DNA of 47,062 nucleotides from Shinella sp. UYSO24 (GCA_902167985.1 CABHNZ010000029.1:1-47062), one strand, 5' to 3'; positions 25,594 to 34,344 are shown, counted from the stretch's first letter. Numbers and translations: made by a program. Notes: a model not told the origin generated them from the letters alone.

Positions 25594-26964
25594 TTGAGCA
25601 AAGAGATCTGGAAACTGTCTGCGACAGCGTTGGCACAAGCCTATCGCACCAGCGCGTTGCGACCGACTGACGCGCTGGATAGTATCGTTGAACGCATCGC
25701 TACAGTCGACCCCAAGCTCAACGTCTTCGCGACTTTGGATCTGGAGGGCGCGCGCGAAGCGGCGAAAGAGAGTGACAACCGTTTTGCGACACGCAACGAG
25801 CTTGGCGCGTTCGACGGAATTCCGATTTCGGTGAAGGACAACATCAATGTAGAAGGTCTCAGGTGCGCCTGGGGCAGCAACCTTTACCTTGACCAGATCT
25901 CTGTGGCTGACGAACTGCCCGTAGCCAGACTGCGCAAGCAGGGAGCGGTTATCCTCGGAAAGACCAACGTCTCGGAATTCACGCTCGGCCGCGGTACGGT
26001 GCATACGCATGCTTTTGGCACCACGCGTAATCCCTGGAACCCAGCATTGACAACGGGTGCATCGACAGGCGGTGGCGCCGCCGCGGTCGCATCAGGTGTC
26101 GGACCTATCACTTTGGGAACTGACGGTGGCGGCTCTATCCGTCGGCCGTCCTCCTATCAAGGGCTCGTCGGCCTCAAGCCGTCGACCGGGCGCGTTCCTC
26201 GCACTGATGGTCTGCCGGTTATTCTCCACGACTTCGAGATCATTGGCCCAATGGCACGCACGGTTGATGATCTTGCTATGACTTTGTCTGCGATAGAAGG
26301 CTCAGATCCGCGCGATCGCCTGTCGTTTGGATTCCTGCCAGGCACATTCGAGACCGTGAAGAAGGGACTTCGTATCCTTTACGTCCCTCAATTTGGAGAC
26401 TGGGCTGTCGAAGCACCGATCGAGAAATCCTGCGCCGCAGCGGCAGAGAAGATGCAGGGGCTCGGCTTCTCGGTTGAGCAAGGTGAAACACCGTTCGACC
26501 TTGAGCTCTTCGAGAGGCACTGGCCACTTGTCGGCGGAGCCGGCCTGGCGTGGCTGCTCAGGGATACGGATTGGCTGGGACGCATTGGTGATGCATATCC
26601 GCCAATGATCGAGAAAGGTCGGTCTGCAGGTGCTATCGACTACGTCGCAGCGCTGGATGGCGCCCGTCAGATCTATGCACAGCTCGTCAAAAAGTTTGAA
26701 GACTACGATATCATCATGACCCCATCAGCTGGGGCGATGCCATGGGCAGCGGAGCAGCCTGGGCCAGCGTATCACCGCGCCTTCACTGGCTTCGTCAATG
26801 CGGCCGGTCTCCCCGCAATAAGCATACCTTCGGATCCATCGGATGACGGCATGCCAATCGGGTTCCAACTGATCGCACCCTTTGGAAACGACTGGCAATT
26901 GCTGTCTATTGCCCGAGTTTATGAAGAAGCACATCCCTGGGCGGATCGCTGGCCATCAATCTAG
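25594..26964 (+). CDS. Amidase (amidase signature family, GatA-like)
   Basis: 456 residues from a TTG start with AAGGGGAG upstream. The Ser-cisSer-Lys amidase signature is complete: the catalytic Lys in GIPISVKDNINV, the cis-Ser in TTGASTGGGAAAVASGV and the nucleophile region GTDGGGSIRRPSSYQGLVGLKPS. The C-terminal part (FTGFVNAAGLPAISIPSD..MPIGFQLIAPFGND) is typical. It hydrolyses a carboxamide to acid and ammonia. A GatCAB subunit is unlikely, because no gatB/gatC is nearby and the gene sits with an importer and two other C-N hydrolases. Confidence 0.88.
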   Translation: MSKEIWKLSATALAQAYRTSALRPTDALDSIVERIATVDPKLNVFATLDLEGAREAAKESDNRFATRNELGAFDGIPISVKDNINVEGLRCAWGSNLYLDQISVADELPVARLRKQGAVILGKTNVSEFTLGRGTVHTHAFGTTRNPWNPALTTGASTGGGAAAVASGVGPITLGTDGGGSIRRPSSYQGLVGLKPSTGRVPRTDGLPVILHDFEIIGPMARTVDDLAMTLSAIEGSDPRDRLSFGFLPGTFETVKKGLRILYVPQFGDWAVEAPIEKSCAAAAEKMQGLGFSVEQGETPFDLELFERHWPLVGGAGLAWLLRDTDWLGRIGDAYPPMIEKGRSAGAIDYVAALDGARQIYAQLVKKFEDYDIIMTPSAGAMPWAAEQPGPAYHRAFTGFVNAAGLPAISIPSDPSDDGMPIGFQLIAPFGNDWQLLSIARVYEEAHPWADRWPSI

Positions 26965-27142
26965 GCAATTGCGTTCGATAACACGATGACAAGCAGGGTC
27001 CTGGCAGAGATGAACCTGGCCCCTGAATGCTCTTGAAGGGAGCAGAGCCATCTGCCACTTCAATTCCGTGATTGAGGCAGCCAATATTCTCCGCGATTTG
27101 AGCGAACTGACCCGCAAGCAGAGCTAATGCGCCGGCTACCCA

Positions 27143-27320
27143 TCACACCATCGCAAATTCCTGCTTGCGATTGGCCCATCCGCACACCCGCTGCTCGATG
27201 ACAGCAAAGACGCTGTAAAGCGCAATCCCGAGAAGCGCCAAGGAGAACAGACCGGCAAAGGCGAGCGGGACATCGAAGCTCGACGTCGCCATCATCATCA
27301 TGGTTCCAATCCCTCGCCTT
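27143..27320 (-). pseudogene. C-terminal fragment of an ABC importer permease
   Basis: On the minus strand the sequence GIGTMMMMATSSFDVPLAFAGLFSLALLGIALYSVFAVIEQRV reads as the last cytoplasmic loop and final helix of a TauC/ThiX-type permease. The rest of the protein is absent and the upstream part of the frame has no resemblance. The fragment does not duplicate the complete permease at 21301-22146. Likely the scar of a deleted second importer. Confidence 0.6.
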
Positions 27321-27734
27321 GATAGGATCTGGACCGACGGCCCGTAATAATGCGAACCGTCGGGATGCCACCTATTGCTTTCTTCCATGGGCTTTTGCGT
27401 CATCCTCTGTGGCTGCTCAGCGACGCTACTTGAGTAGGCCGTGATCCTCCTCAACTTTTGGGCAGCGCCGATTTAGCGATCGGTTTAGTGCCATCTTGTC
27501 TCGACGAGCAATGGCCTTCCACTCAAGCCAACATACGACAAGAAGCCTGTTCGCTTGGCACCTAGAGTGCCTTGAACCTTCTGCGATCTCGACGAGGCTG
27601 AGTGACGTTGAGACCGTGGGCAAATCGATGAATTCTCAGATACTTTCTGCTCTCGCAGGCGGACATCTGTTAGTAGCGGTACAGAAGATTCCGTTGAGCA
27701 CAAGCACGGGTTGGGTAACCAGAAGATGTAAACG

Positions 27735-28145
27735 TTGCGCCCCGCCACCGCGGTCGCAATGAAGGAAGCACTGCGGGAGCTGAGTATCGCGCGCGGCGGC
27801 GGCGAGCAGTCGGCCCGGATCGGCATCCATTGCGGGCCTTGTCTGGCACTCGTGATGAACGAGCGGCAGGATTACTGCGACCAGACGGTCAACATGGCTT
27901 CCCGCCTGCAGGGCATCGCATCCGACCGGATACTTGCGACGGAAGCGGTGATGGAGGATGACGACGTTCGGGCATACATTGACGAATCTGGGCTCGTCAC
28001 GGAAGGATGCACGGAGAAGCTTCGGGGGATCGAAGGCCAACAGCCGGTTTTCGCAATCCGTGCCTTACCAGGTCGGCGTTGCGTCCGCTCATACAGGCGT
28101 TTTTTTAATGTGCCGCAAAGGGCTTGCGGTCAGAAGAGGGCATGA
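27735..28145 (+). pseudogene. Fragment of a class III adenylate/guanylate cyclase domain
   Basis: The segment ALRELSIARGGGEQSARIGIHCGPCLALVMNERQDYCDQTVNMASRLQGIA contains the catalytic-domain landmarks RIGIHCG and D.TVNMASRLQ (the adenine/transition-state region), followed by ILATEAVMED. The N-terminal half of the domain, including the first metal-binding Asp, is missing, and sequence before 27735 is unrelated. A remnant rather than a working enzyme. It ends just before the HlyD gene. Confidence 0.65.
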
Positions 28146-28152
28146 GAAACAG

Positions 28153-29133
28153 ATGAAGAAGGCGGTTAGAGCACTCGTTGGAATTGGTGTCCTTGCAGCG
28201 CTTGGTGTGCTTCTCTGGTTTGCAACACGGCCGCCCCCGCTGGTCGTCCAAGGCGAGGTTTCCGCCGACCGGGTGGATATAAGCCCGCGCGTCGGTGGGC
28301 GCGTCGCGAAGCTCAACGTCGATGTCGGCGACATGGTCAAGCAGGGCGACGTCATCGCCATGCTGGAAAGCCCACAGCTAACGGCATCCATGCACATGGC
28401 GGAAGCCGCCCTCGCCGTCTCGGAAGCCGACCTCGTCCGCGTCAACAGCACCCGGCCGGAGACGATCGACGCGGCCAAAGCGGAACTGGCCGCGGCAAAT
28501 GCCGATGTGGTTCTTTACCAGGAGGAGTCCGCGCGGCAGGCAAGGCTCATCACTACCGGCGCCTCCAGCCAGGCGCTGGTCGATCAGGCCAGCAGAAACC
28601 TCGACGCCGCCATCCGCAAGAAGGAATCCGCAGATGCGAACCTCCGGCTTGCAGTCGCCGGCGCCAGCAAGGAGGAAAAGGCTCTCGCCGCCACACAGGT
28701 CGAGCGGGCGCGCGCATCGCTAAACCAGCAGCAGGTCGACGTCGGCGAACTGACGATACACTCTTCCATATCGGGACAGGTGACGACGCGCATCGCTGAA
28801 CTCGGAGAGAATTTCTCGGCGGGTGCGCCGCTGTTTGCCATCGTCGATATCGATCACCCGTGGTTCACCTTCAATCTTCGCGAAGACCTGCTTAAGGGGC
28901 TGAAGATCGGCGACCATTTCTACGTCACGGTCCCTGCCCTCGGTCCTGACAAGGTCGAGGTCAAGGTCACGGTGCTGAATGCACAGGGCCAGTACGCCAC
29001 CTGGAGAGCGACGCGTGCCACGGGCGATTTCGATCTTCGGACCTTCGAGGTTCGCGCGGAACCCGTCACCCCGCCTGCCGGCCTTCGGCCCGGAATGAGC
29101 GTGCTGGCGTCATGGCCTTTCGAGGACCTTTGA
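28153..29133 (+). CDS. HlyD-family membrane fusion (adaptor) protein
   Basis: 326 residues from ATG 28153. It has one N-terminal membrane anchor (ALVGIGVLAALGVLLWFA), the biotinyl-lipoyl half VQGEVSADRVDISPRVGGRVAKLNVDVGDMVKQGDVIAMLES, a long alpha-hairpin (Ala/Glu-rich, residues ~75-190), the second lipoyl half and a beta-barrel ending LRPGMSVLASWPF. Such adaptors bridge inner-membrane exporters to outer-membrane channels. One base separates it from the first ABC-2 permease gene. No outer-membrane channel gene is nearby. Confidence 0.9.
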   Translation: MKKAVRALVGIGVLAALGVLLWFATRPPPLVVQGEVSADRVDISPRVGGRVAKLNVDVGDMVKQGDVIAMLESPQLTASMHMAEAALAVSEADLVRVNSTRPETIDAAKAELAAANADVVLYQEESARQARLITTGASSQALVDQASRNLDAAIRKKESADANLRLAVAGASKEEKALAATQVERARASLNQQQVDVGELTIHSSISGQVTTRIAELGENFSAGAPLFAIVDIDHPWFTFNLREDLLKGLKIGDHFYVTVPALGPDKVEVKVTVLNAQGQYATWRATRATGDFDLRTFEVRAEPVTPPAGLRPGMSVLASWPFEDL

Positions 29134-29134
29134 G

Positions 29135-30352
29135 ATGGCGTCGCGGCGCAACTTGCGGCCAGGCTTCCTGTTGGCATTCAGACGGGAGTTCGACCGGTTC
29201 TACCGAACGCCTTTGCTGATCTTCATGACCGTTGGCCTACCCCTACTGCTGATGGGGCTGCTCGGTATCGTCTTCAGCGCCGGGCTCGCCACACGGCTTC
29301 CCATTGCCGTTCTCGATCTCGACGGGAGCGACCTGTCGCGCACCATCGTCCGCACCGTGGATGCGACGCCCGATACCGCCGTGGCGTTCCGGGTGGCGGA
29401 TCTTTCCGAGGGTCGCAAGCTCATCCTGAGCGGCAAGGTTCATGGGTTGCTGTACCTGCCGCAGCATCTCGAGCGGGATGTCTTCGCAGGGCGTCGTCCC
29501 GAGGTCGTCTTTTTCTACAACACCCAGACGCTGACCATCGGCAACCTCACGCTTCGCGGCGTGAGCGCGGCGGTTCCTTCCGTCGAAGCCAGTATCCGCC
29601 TTCAATTGCGCACCGCAGAGGGCCAGCCCGTCGATGCCGCCCGCGCCGACCTTGCGCCGGTGCCGGTCCAGGCAAATCCGCTGTTCAATCCGACGCTGAA
29701 CTACGCCCACTTCCTTCTTGCGGCGCTAATGCCCGCTGTTCTGCAGGTGATCATCGTGACAACCATGTCCTATACTGTCGGCCGCGATGCCGCGACGCCC
29801 CATCGTTTCCGGGTGATGCGGCGGCTCGGCGGCGGGCTGTGGCCGGCGATCGCAGGCAAGATTCTGCCCTATACCCTGCTCTTCCTGGTCGTTCTGTGGA
29901 TTTCCGATGCCGTGCTCTTCGGGGTCTTCGAAATGCCGTTCAGGGGAAACCGCTACATTCTGCTTCTCGCGGCGGTGCTCTTCATTCTGGCAACGCAACT
30001 GATCGGCACCCTGCTCGCGCTGGTTCTTCGACCGACTGCGAGCGCCATCAGCGTCGCAACGCTGATCTTTGCACCTTCCTTCGGCTATATGGGCATCGGC
30101 TTTCCGCGCCTCGGCATGAATGATTTCTCCTATCAGTGGGGAAAACTCATTCCGGGCACCTGGTATCTGATGGCGCGCATCGACCAGACGATACGGGGCA
30201 CGCCCGTGGACCTTTCCTGGTGGCCGATCGCCTCCCTCGGCGTCTTCGTGCTCGTGTTTGCAAGCCTTGTGGCGCTCAGACTCATCGCATTGCGGGCCAG
30301 TCCGCGGGCCGAACGCGTTAAAGAGACTATGCACCGGGAGGCGACGACGTGA
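29135..30352 (+). CDS. ABC-2 type exporter permease (YhhJ/YbhR-like), first
   Basis: 405 residues. It begins with a single TM helix (FMTVGLPLLLMGLLGIVF), then a large periplasmic domain (LPIAVLDLDGSDLSRTIVRTVDATPD.., HGLLYLPQHLERDV), then about five TM helices with the ABC-2 signature region (FLLAALMPAVLQVIIVTTMSYTVGRD). The end (GTA..GMNDFSYQWGKLIPGTWYL) is characteristic. The stop overlaps the GTG start of the second permease. No ATPase gene is in the operon, unlike the usual YbhFSR/YhiI-type arrangement. Confidence 0.88.
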   Translation: MASRRNLRPGFLLAFRREFDRFYRTPLLIFMTVGLPLLLMGLLGIVFSAGLATRLPIAVLDLDGSDLSRTIVRTVDATPDTAVAFRVADLSEGRKLILSGKVHGLLYLPQHLERDVFAGRRPEVVFFYNTQTLTIGNLTLRGVSAAVPSVEASIRLQLRTAEGQPVDAARADLAPVPVQANPLFNPTLNYAHFLLAALMPAVLQVIIVTTMSYTVGRDAATPHRFRVMRRLGGGLWPAIAGKILPYTLLFLVVLWISDAVLFGVFEMPFRGNRYILLLAAVLFILATQLIGTLLALVLRPTASAISVATLIFAPSFGYMGIGFPRLGMNDFSYQWGKLIPGTWYLMARIDQTIRGTPVDLSWWPIASLGVFVLVFASLVALRLIALRASPRAERVKETMHREATT

Positions 30353-31520
30353 GAGCTCTCCTCACCGTTTTTCGCACGGAGCTGCTCCGGATCCTGTCCA
30401 TCAAGCCGGCACTGGCCGCTCTCGTCATTGGTCCGCTGATCTACGCGCTCTACTATCCCCAACCCTATCGCAACGAGGCGCTGCGCGATGTGCCGATCGC
30501 CCTGGTCGATCTAGACGGCACGGACAGCAGCAGGCAGTTCGCGCGCCGGCTCGACGCCTCCAGCGATGTCGCGATCGCCGCGGTCCTGCCCGACGAGAAG
30601 AGCGCCGAGCGCGAAGTGTATGCCCGTAGCCTCTATGGCATCCTCGTCATACCGCAGCATTTCGAGCGCGAGCTCCTGCACGGACGCCAGTCGCCCGTCG
30701 CCTTGTACGGGGATGCGAGCTATTTCCTCATCTATCAGCGGCTATCGGGGGCCGTGACGGTGGTTGCCCGCGCATTCGGCGCCGAAGTGGAAACGGCGCG
30801 GCTGATCGCAATGAGGGTCGATCCTGTCATCGCAGCCGCGGCGCCCGATCCGATGCCGCTGACGGCAGTGGCGCTCTTCAACCCCCAGGGTGGCTACGCG
30901 ACTTACATCCTCCCGGCCGCACTGGCGTTGATCTTGCAGCAGACATTGCTGATGGGCGTCGGACTGCTCGGAACGATCGGAGGGCAATCCGACGCCTCAA
31001 GCCGGGCATCCGGCTCAGCCGGTCCGGTATCGACCGTCATCGGCAAGTTGCTGGCCTATCTTGTCGTGGAAGCGGCGGTTCTGCCGTTCTACCTGATCGT
31101 GCTGCCGTACCTTTACGGCATTCCACGGCTCGGATCGCTCTGGACGGTCATGGCATTTTCGATCCCTTTCGTGCTGTCCGTATCCGCGCTCGGGCTGGTC
31201 ATCGCGAGGCTCTTCCGGGATCCTGTCGTCGTGCAGCTTGTCGGCGGAGCCTGGGTCTGCCCTTTATTTTCCTCGCCGGCTTCACATGGCCGATCGAAGC
31301 CGTGCCTGATCCGCTCAAGACGATCGCGCTGCTGCTGCCAAGTTCGACCGCGATTACCGGCATCGTCGAGGTTTCCCAACTGGGGGCCTCGCTGCCGGAT
31401 GTCAGCCAGGCTTTTCTCGGCTTGTGGACGCTTGCGGGTGTCTACGCACTGATTGCCATTGTGCTGGAAAAAGCCCGGCAACATCAGGCGGCGCTTTCCG
31501 GGTCTCAGACACGCGCCTGA
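30349..31520 (+). pseudogene. ABC-2 type exporter permease, second, one frameshift
   Basis: A paralogue of the preceding gene, starting at an overlapping GTG. TM1 is LAALVIGPLIYALYYP, the periplasmic part has IALVDLDGTDSSRQFARRLDAS..YGILVIPQHFERELL, then TM2-4. After VQLVGGAWV a missing C at about 31257 shifts the frame. The restored end reads LPLIFLAGFTWPIEAVPDPLKTIALLLPSSTAITG to 31520 (about 390 residues). The two permeases probably form a heterodimer. Confidence 0.87.
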
Positions 31521-31639
31521 CACAGAGCAGCGCGCAACGACCGGCCAAAGGAAGCAACGCCATACAATACGGCGCTAAGCGCGTCTCCTAACCTCTCAAG
31601 CACCTGCGACGATGTCCAGGGAGAGAAAGGGGGTGGGAA

Positions 31640-31941
31640 ATGAGCAATGTTGCCGGGGTGATATCCTTCAAGGCAAAGCCCGGACAGGGCGAGGAGGTCG
31701 CGAGGCTGATCGCAAACGCGCTGCCTCACGTCGAGCAGGAGCCCGGTACATTGACGTGGCTGGTCCTACGCTCGGACGCGATCCGGATCTGGTGTTCCTT
31801 GTCGATCTATTCGCGGACACGGCAAGCCGAAACGCTCATCTGAGTGGCGAGGCAGCCAAGCAGATATTCGCGACCGTTCCGCCGTTCTTGGCCGAGCCGC
31901 CAGTAGTTCAACCGGCAACGATAACTGCTTCGAAAACTTAG
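31640..31941 (+). pseudogene. Antibiotic biosynthesis monooxygenase (ABM) family protein, one frameshift
   Basis: A restored small ABM-fold protein of about 100 residues from ATG 31640 (RBS GGGGGTGGGAA nearby): VAGVISFKAKPGQGEEVARLIANALPHVEQEPGTLTWLVLRSD, then after one missing base at 31777-31780 DPDLVFLVDLFADTASRNAHLSGEAAKQIFATVPPFLAEPP. These dimeric ferredoxin-like proteins include quinol monooxygenases and many of unknown role. It lies between the exporter genes and the bufferin operon and is not obviously part of either. Confidence 0.75.
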
Positions 31942-31964
31942 GAAAAAATAATCGCGGCAGCGGC

Positions 31965-31990
31965 GTAACCTTTTCGGTCGATGCAGCGAA
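31965..31990 (+). promoter_or_regulatory. SigF-type ECF promoter of the bufferin operon
   Basis: GTAACC at 31965-31970, exactly 16 bases, CGAA at 31987-31990. As I recall it, the promoter described for Caulobacter crescentus SigF is GTAACC-N16-CGAA, and SigF targets there include DUF2282/DUF692/DUF2063/DoxX genes. This operon encodes its own SigF/NrsF-like pair. Transcription should start near 31996, leaving a short leader before the precursor start at 32053. Confidence 0.75.
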
Positions 31991-32052
31991 CCTTCAAACC
32001 GGCGCTACTCGCCACTCCAGACGCGGTCTGGTTCAATCATATGGAGAAAGCA

Positions 32053-32385
32053 ATGTCCAATCGTATGCTCTCGACGCTTGTCATCGGTGCCTTCGCAAGC
32101 GCAGTCGGTGCGCTCGCCACTTCTCCTTCAAGCGCGGAAGAATTCACCGCCGCCCAGAAGAAAATTCAGGCGGAACATACCGCACTCGTGAAGTCCGGCA
32201 AGGTGGAACCATGCTTCGGCACCGCACTGAAGGGCCAGAACGATTGCTACGCGGGCGCCGGCACGACCTGCGCAGGAACGAGCACAGTCGACTGGCAGGG
32301 CAATGCTTTCAAGCTCGTGCCGAAGGGCAGTTGCACGGCAATCAACACTCCCAAAGGTGCAGGTAGCCTCGCTCCCAAGGCGTGA
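32053..32385 (+). CDS. bufA: Bufferin precursor peptide (DUF2282, BufA1-like)
   Basis: 110 residues from ATG 32053. GGAGAAAGC directly precedes this start, while upstream in-frame ATGs lie within or before the promoter or lack an RBS. A signal peptide of about 28 residues (ends SPSSA) leads to a mature peptide with four Cys at residues 54, 65, 73 and 94 in the family pattern EPCFG, NDCYAG, TTCAGTS and VPKGSC. In bufferins of this type, an MNIO enzyme converts Cys residues into copper-binding heterocycles and the product is exported by Sec/Tat to sequester copper. First gene of the operon after the SigF-type promoter. Confidence 0.9.
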   Translation: MSNRMLSTLVIGAFASAVGALATSPSSAEEFTAAQKKIQAEHTALVKSGKVEPCFGTALKGQNDCYAGAGTTCAGTSTVDWQGNAFKLVPKGSCTAINTPKGAGSLAPKA

Positions 32386-32392
32386 CGTGAAG

Positions 32393-32417
32393 GGCCGGCC
32401 CCGTTCAGGGGCCGGCC
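32393..32417 (+). terminator. Hairpin between precursor and maturation genes
   Basis: GGCCGGCCCC (32393-32402), loop GTTCA and GGGGCCGGCC (32408-32417) form a perfect 10-bp GC-rich stem 7 bases after the precursor stop. No T-run follows, so full termination is unlikely. The position suits partial attenuation or 3'-end protection that would keep precursor mRNA in excess over the enzyme genes, as is common in RiPP operons. This function is inference. Confidence 0.6.
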
Positions 32418-32443
32418 AGCCGAGTTCAACAGGGGTGGAACGA

Positions 32444-33330
32444 ATGACATCTTCAGCCAGTCGCTTTCCAAAGACAACCATGCACGGACGTGCAGGTGTC
32501 GGCCTGAAGGCCGAGCACTATCGGCTCATACTCGACACCTCGCCGGATATCGGTTTCTTCGAGGTGCATGCGGAGAACTATATGGGCGATGGCGGACCGC
32601 CGCACCGGTACCTTTCGGCAATCCGCGAGAAATATCCCCTTTCCCTTCACGGCGTCGGCCTTTCCATCGGTGCGGCGCAGCCTCTGGACAAGGATCACCT
32701 GAAACGGCTGAAGAGCCTTATCGAGCGATACGAGCCGTGGCTTTTTCAGAGCATCTCGCATGGTCGACCCACGACGTCGGCTTCTTCAACGATCTCTTGC
32801 CCGTACCCTACACGTCCGAAACCCTGCGGCGGGTGGTGGAGCATATCGACGAAGTGCAGGAAACGCTCGGCAAGCAGATGCTTCTCGAGAATCCCTCGAC
32901 CTATCTCGCCTTTTCCGAAGGCACCTATTCCGAGACCGAGTTCATCGCAGAAATCGCCCGCCGCGCCGGATGCGGCCTGCTCCTCGACGTCAATAATGTG
33001 CATGTGGCCTCAGCGAACCAGCTCTGGGACCCCTTCGAATATATCAACGCCTATCCCCTCTCCCATGTGGCCGAGATTCATCTCGCCGGCCATGCCACAG
33101 AAAAGGACGAGGCGGACAGGCCGCTGCTCATCGATACCCATGACCGCCCGGTCGACGGCCTCGTTTGGGAGCTTTACGCCCACGCGCTGGAACGCCTCGG
33201 CCCTGTGCCGACACTGATCGAGTGGGACGCCAACGTTCCCGCCTGGCCGGTCCTCGCGGCAGAAGCGAAGCGAGCGGAAAATGTGATGAATGCGATCGGC
33301 CTCATCAACAGCCGCCCGGCGGCAGAGTGA
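32444..33330 (+). pseudogene. bufB: MNIO/DUF692 bufferin-maturation enzyme (BufB-like), one frameshift
   Basis: Restored length about 295 residues from ATG 32444 (GGTGGAA upstream). DUF692 proteins are TIM-barrel multinuclear non-heme iron oxidases that modify Cys in RiPP precursors. Visible metal-site and core motifs are FFEVHAENYMG, SLHGVGLSIG, SEHLAWSTHDV, ENPSTYLAF, LLLDVNNVHV, EIHLAGHA, DTHDRPV and IEWDANVP. The frame breaks after YEPWLF. One more T in the T-run 32742-32746 rejoins it to SEHLAWS. All motifs are present, so the gene is probably intact in the cell. Acts on the precursor encoded 58 bases upstream. Confidence 0.9.
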
Positions 33331-33363
33331 CTTGCATGGACCTCACCGCGGAGAATAAATCTC

Positions 33364-34344
33364 ATGATTAATCACAAGGTGGCGGTTTACTATACGTGGG
33401 ACCGCGCAGACGAAATCGAAGCACCGCTCGGGATCATCGACAATCGATTTCCCTCGCTTTTCGAAACCCGGCGAATTCTGTTCCCGCATTACGAAGAACT
33501 GGCCGATCCCGATCGTTTCGATCAGGGGATCGCCGGCTTCATGGACCAGATTCTCAAGAAGAATTTCGTCGAGTTCGTTGAGACAGCCAAGGAGATAACC
33601 GGCACCGGCGTCGAACAGGTCGAACGTGGTGACGGCAGCGGCACGGTTCGCAGGCTGACCGATCTGCCCCTGGACGATGTCGATACGCTCATCGCAATCA
33701 GCTTCGATTCGATCAGAAGCGGCCAGCATGCCGGCGCGGATGAGATTGCGGCTGCGCGTTCGTTTCTGGACAAGCCGGGGAACCTCATGTTCGTCTGCCC
33801 CCACCACGATATCGGCGATGTCGATGACACATCCCCGGCTGATCGAACCGAAGTCCAGACGGAGCATTTCCTCCACCACGGCGACAGGACCATTCCGCCT
33901 CAGCAGCGGTTCGGCGGATTTGCACGAACCCTGCTCGCCGGGCTTGGCACACCGATCGAGAACCGGTTCGGCCTTCACCCTGCGGCGCTGCCCGACGGCT
34001 CCCCGGCACCTGTTGTCGCAGAACATCATATCGACCGGCTTGGCCTGCTTTCGGGCGTTGAAACATTCAATCTGCACCCGCACCTCCCGCATATGGAAAG
34101 GCTTGGCGAAGCAATCGATAAAATGAGCGTGCTTGCTCGTCAGCCCATCGATCCGAACGCGCCGTCCCATTCGTTCACGCGTGACCGACGGTTTACCTTC
34201 GACGCCCTTTTGCAGTCGAAGCGTGGTGTCTTCAAAGGGGATCTTCTTGTCGGCGATGCCACGCTGTGGAGTTCGACCGCTGGCGGCCTGGAGAGCCTGC
34301 GCCGGCTGTGGACGAATGTCGTCTCGCGTGGGCGACATTCATGA
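33364..34344 (+). CDS. Unknown His-rich protein inserted in the bufferin operon
   Basis: 326 residues from ATG 33364, with GGAGA about 11 bases upstream. I do not recognise the family. There is no signal peptide or membrane segment, so it should be cytoplasmic like the MNIO enzyme. The central part (DDVDTLIAISFDSIRSGQHAGADEIAAARSFLDKPGNLMFVCPHHDIG) looks like alternating strands and helices of a Rossmann-like or GATase-like fold. It has 16 His, many clustered (CPHHD, FLHHGD, AEHHID, LHPHLPHM), and one Cys. The C-terminus (GDLLVGDATLWSSTAGGLESLRRLWTNV) is also fold-like. It lies between bufB (33-base gap) and bufC (17-base overlap), so co-expression is near certain. A copper-related or maturation role is only a guess. 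Confidence 0.8.
   Translation: MINHKVAVYYTWDRADEIEAPLGIIDNRFPSLFETRRILFPHYEELADPDRFDQGIAGFMDQILKKNFVEFVETAKEITGTGVEQVERGDGSGTVRRLTDLPLDDVDTLIAISFDSIRSGQHAGADEIAAARSFLDKPGNLMFVCPHHDIGDVDDTSPADRTEVQTEHFLHHGDRTIPPQQRFGGFARTLLAGLGTPIENRFGLHPAALPDGSPAPVVAEHHIDRLGLLSGVETFNLHPHLPHMERLGEAIDKMSVLARQPIDPNAPSHSFTRDRRFTFDALLQSKRGVFKGDLLVGDATLWSSTAGGLESLRRLWTNVVSRGRHS

Noticed and set aside
31981..32052. Upstream ATGs at 31981 and 32041 as precursor starts
   Set aside because: ATG 31981 lies inside the promoter spacer, and 32041 has no RBS; ATG 32053 has GGAGA at good distance and gives a clean signal peptide.
33343..34338. A 331-codon minus-strand frame opposite the unknown bufferin-operon gene
   Set aside because: The plus-strand frame has the right operon position, 17-base overlap with bufC and a more protein-like composition; the reverse frame has no RBS or resemblance.
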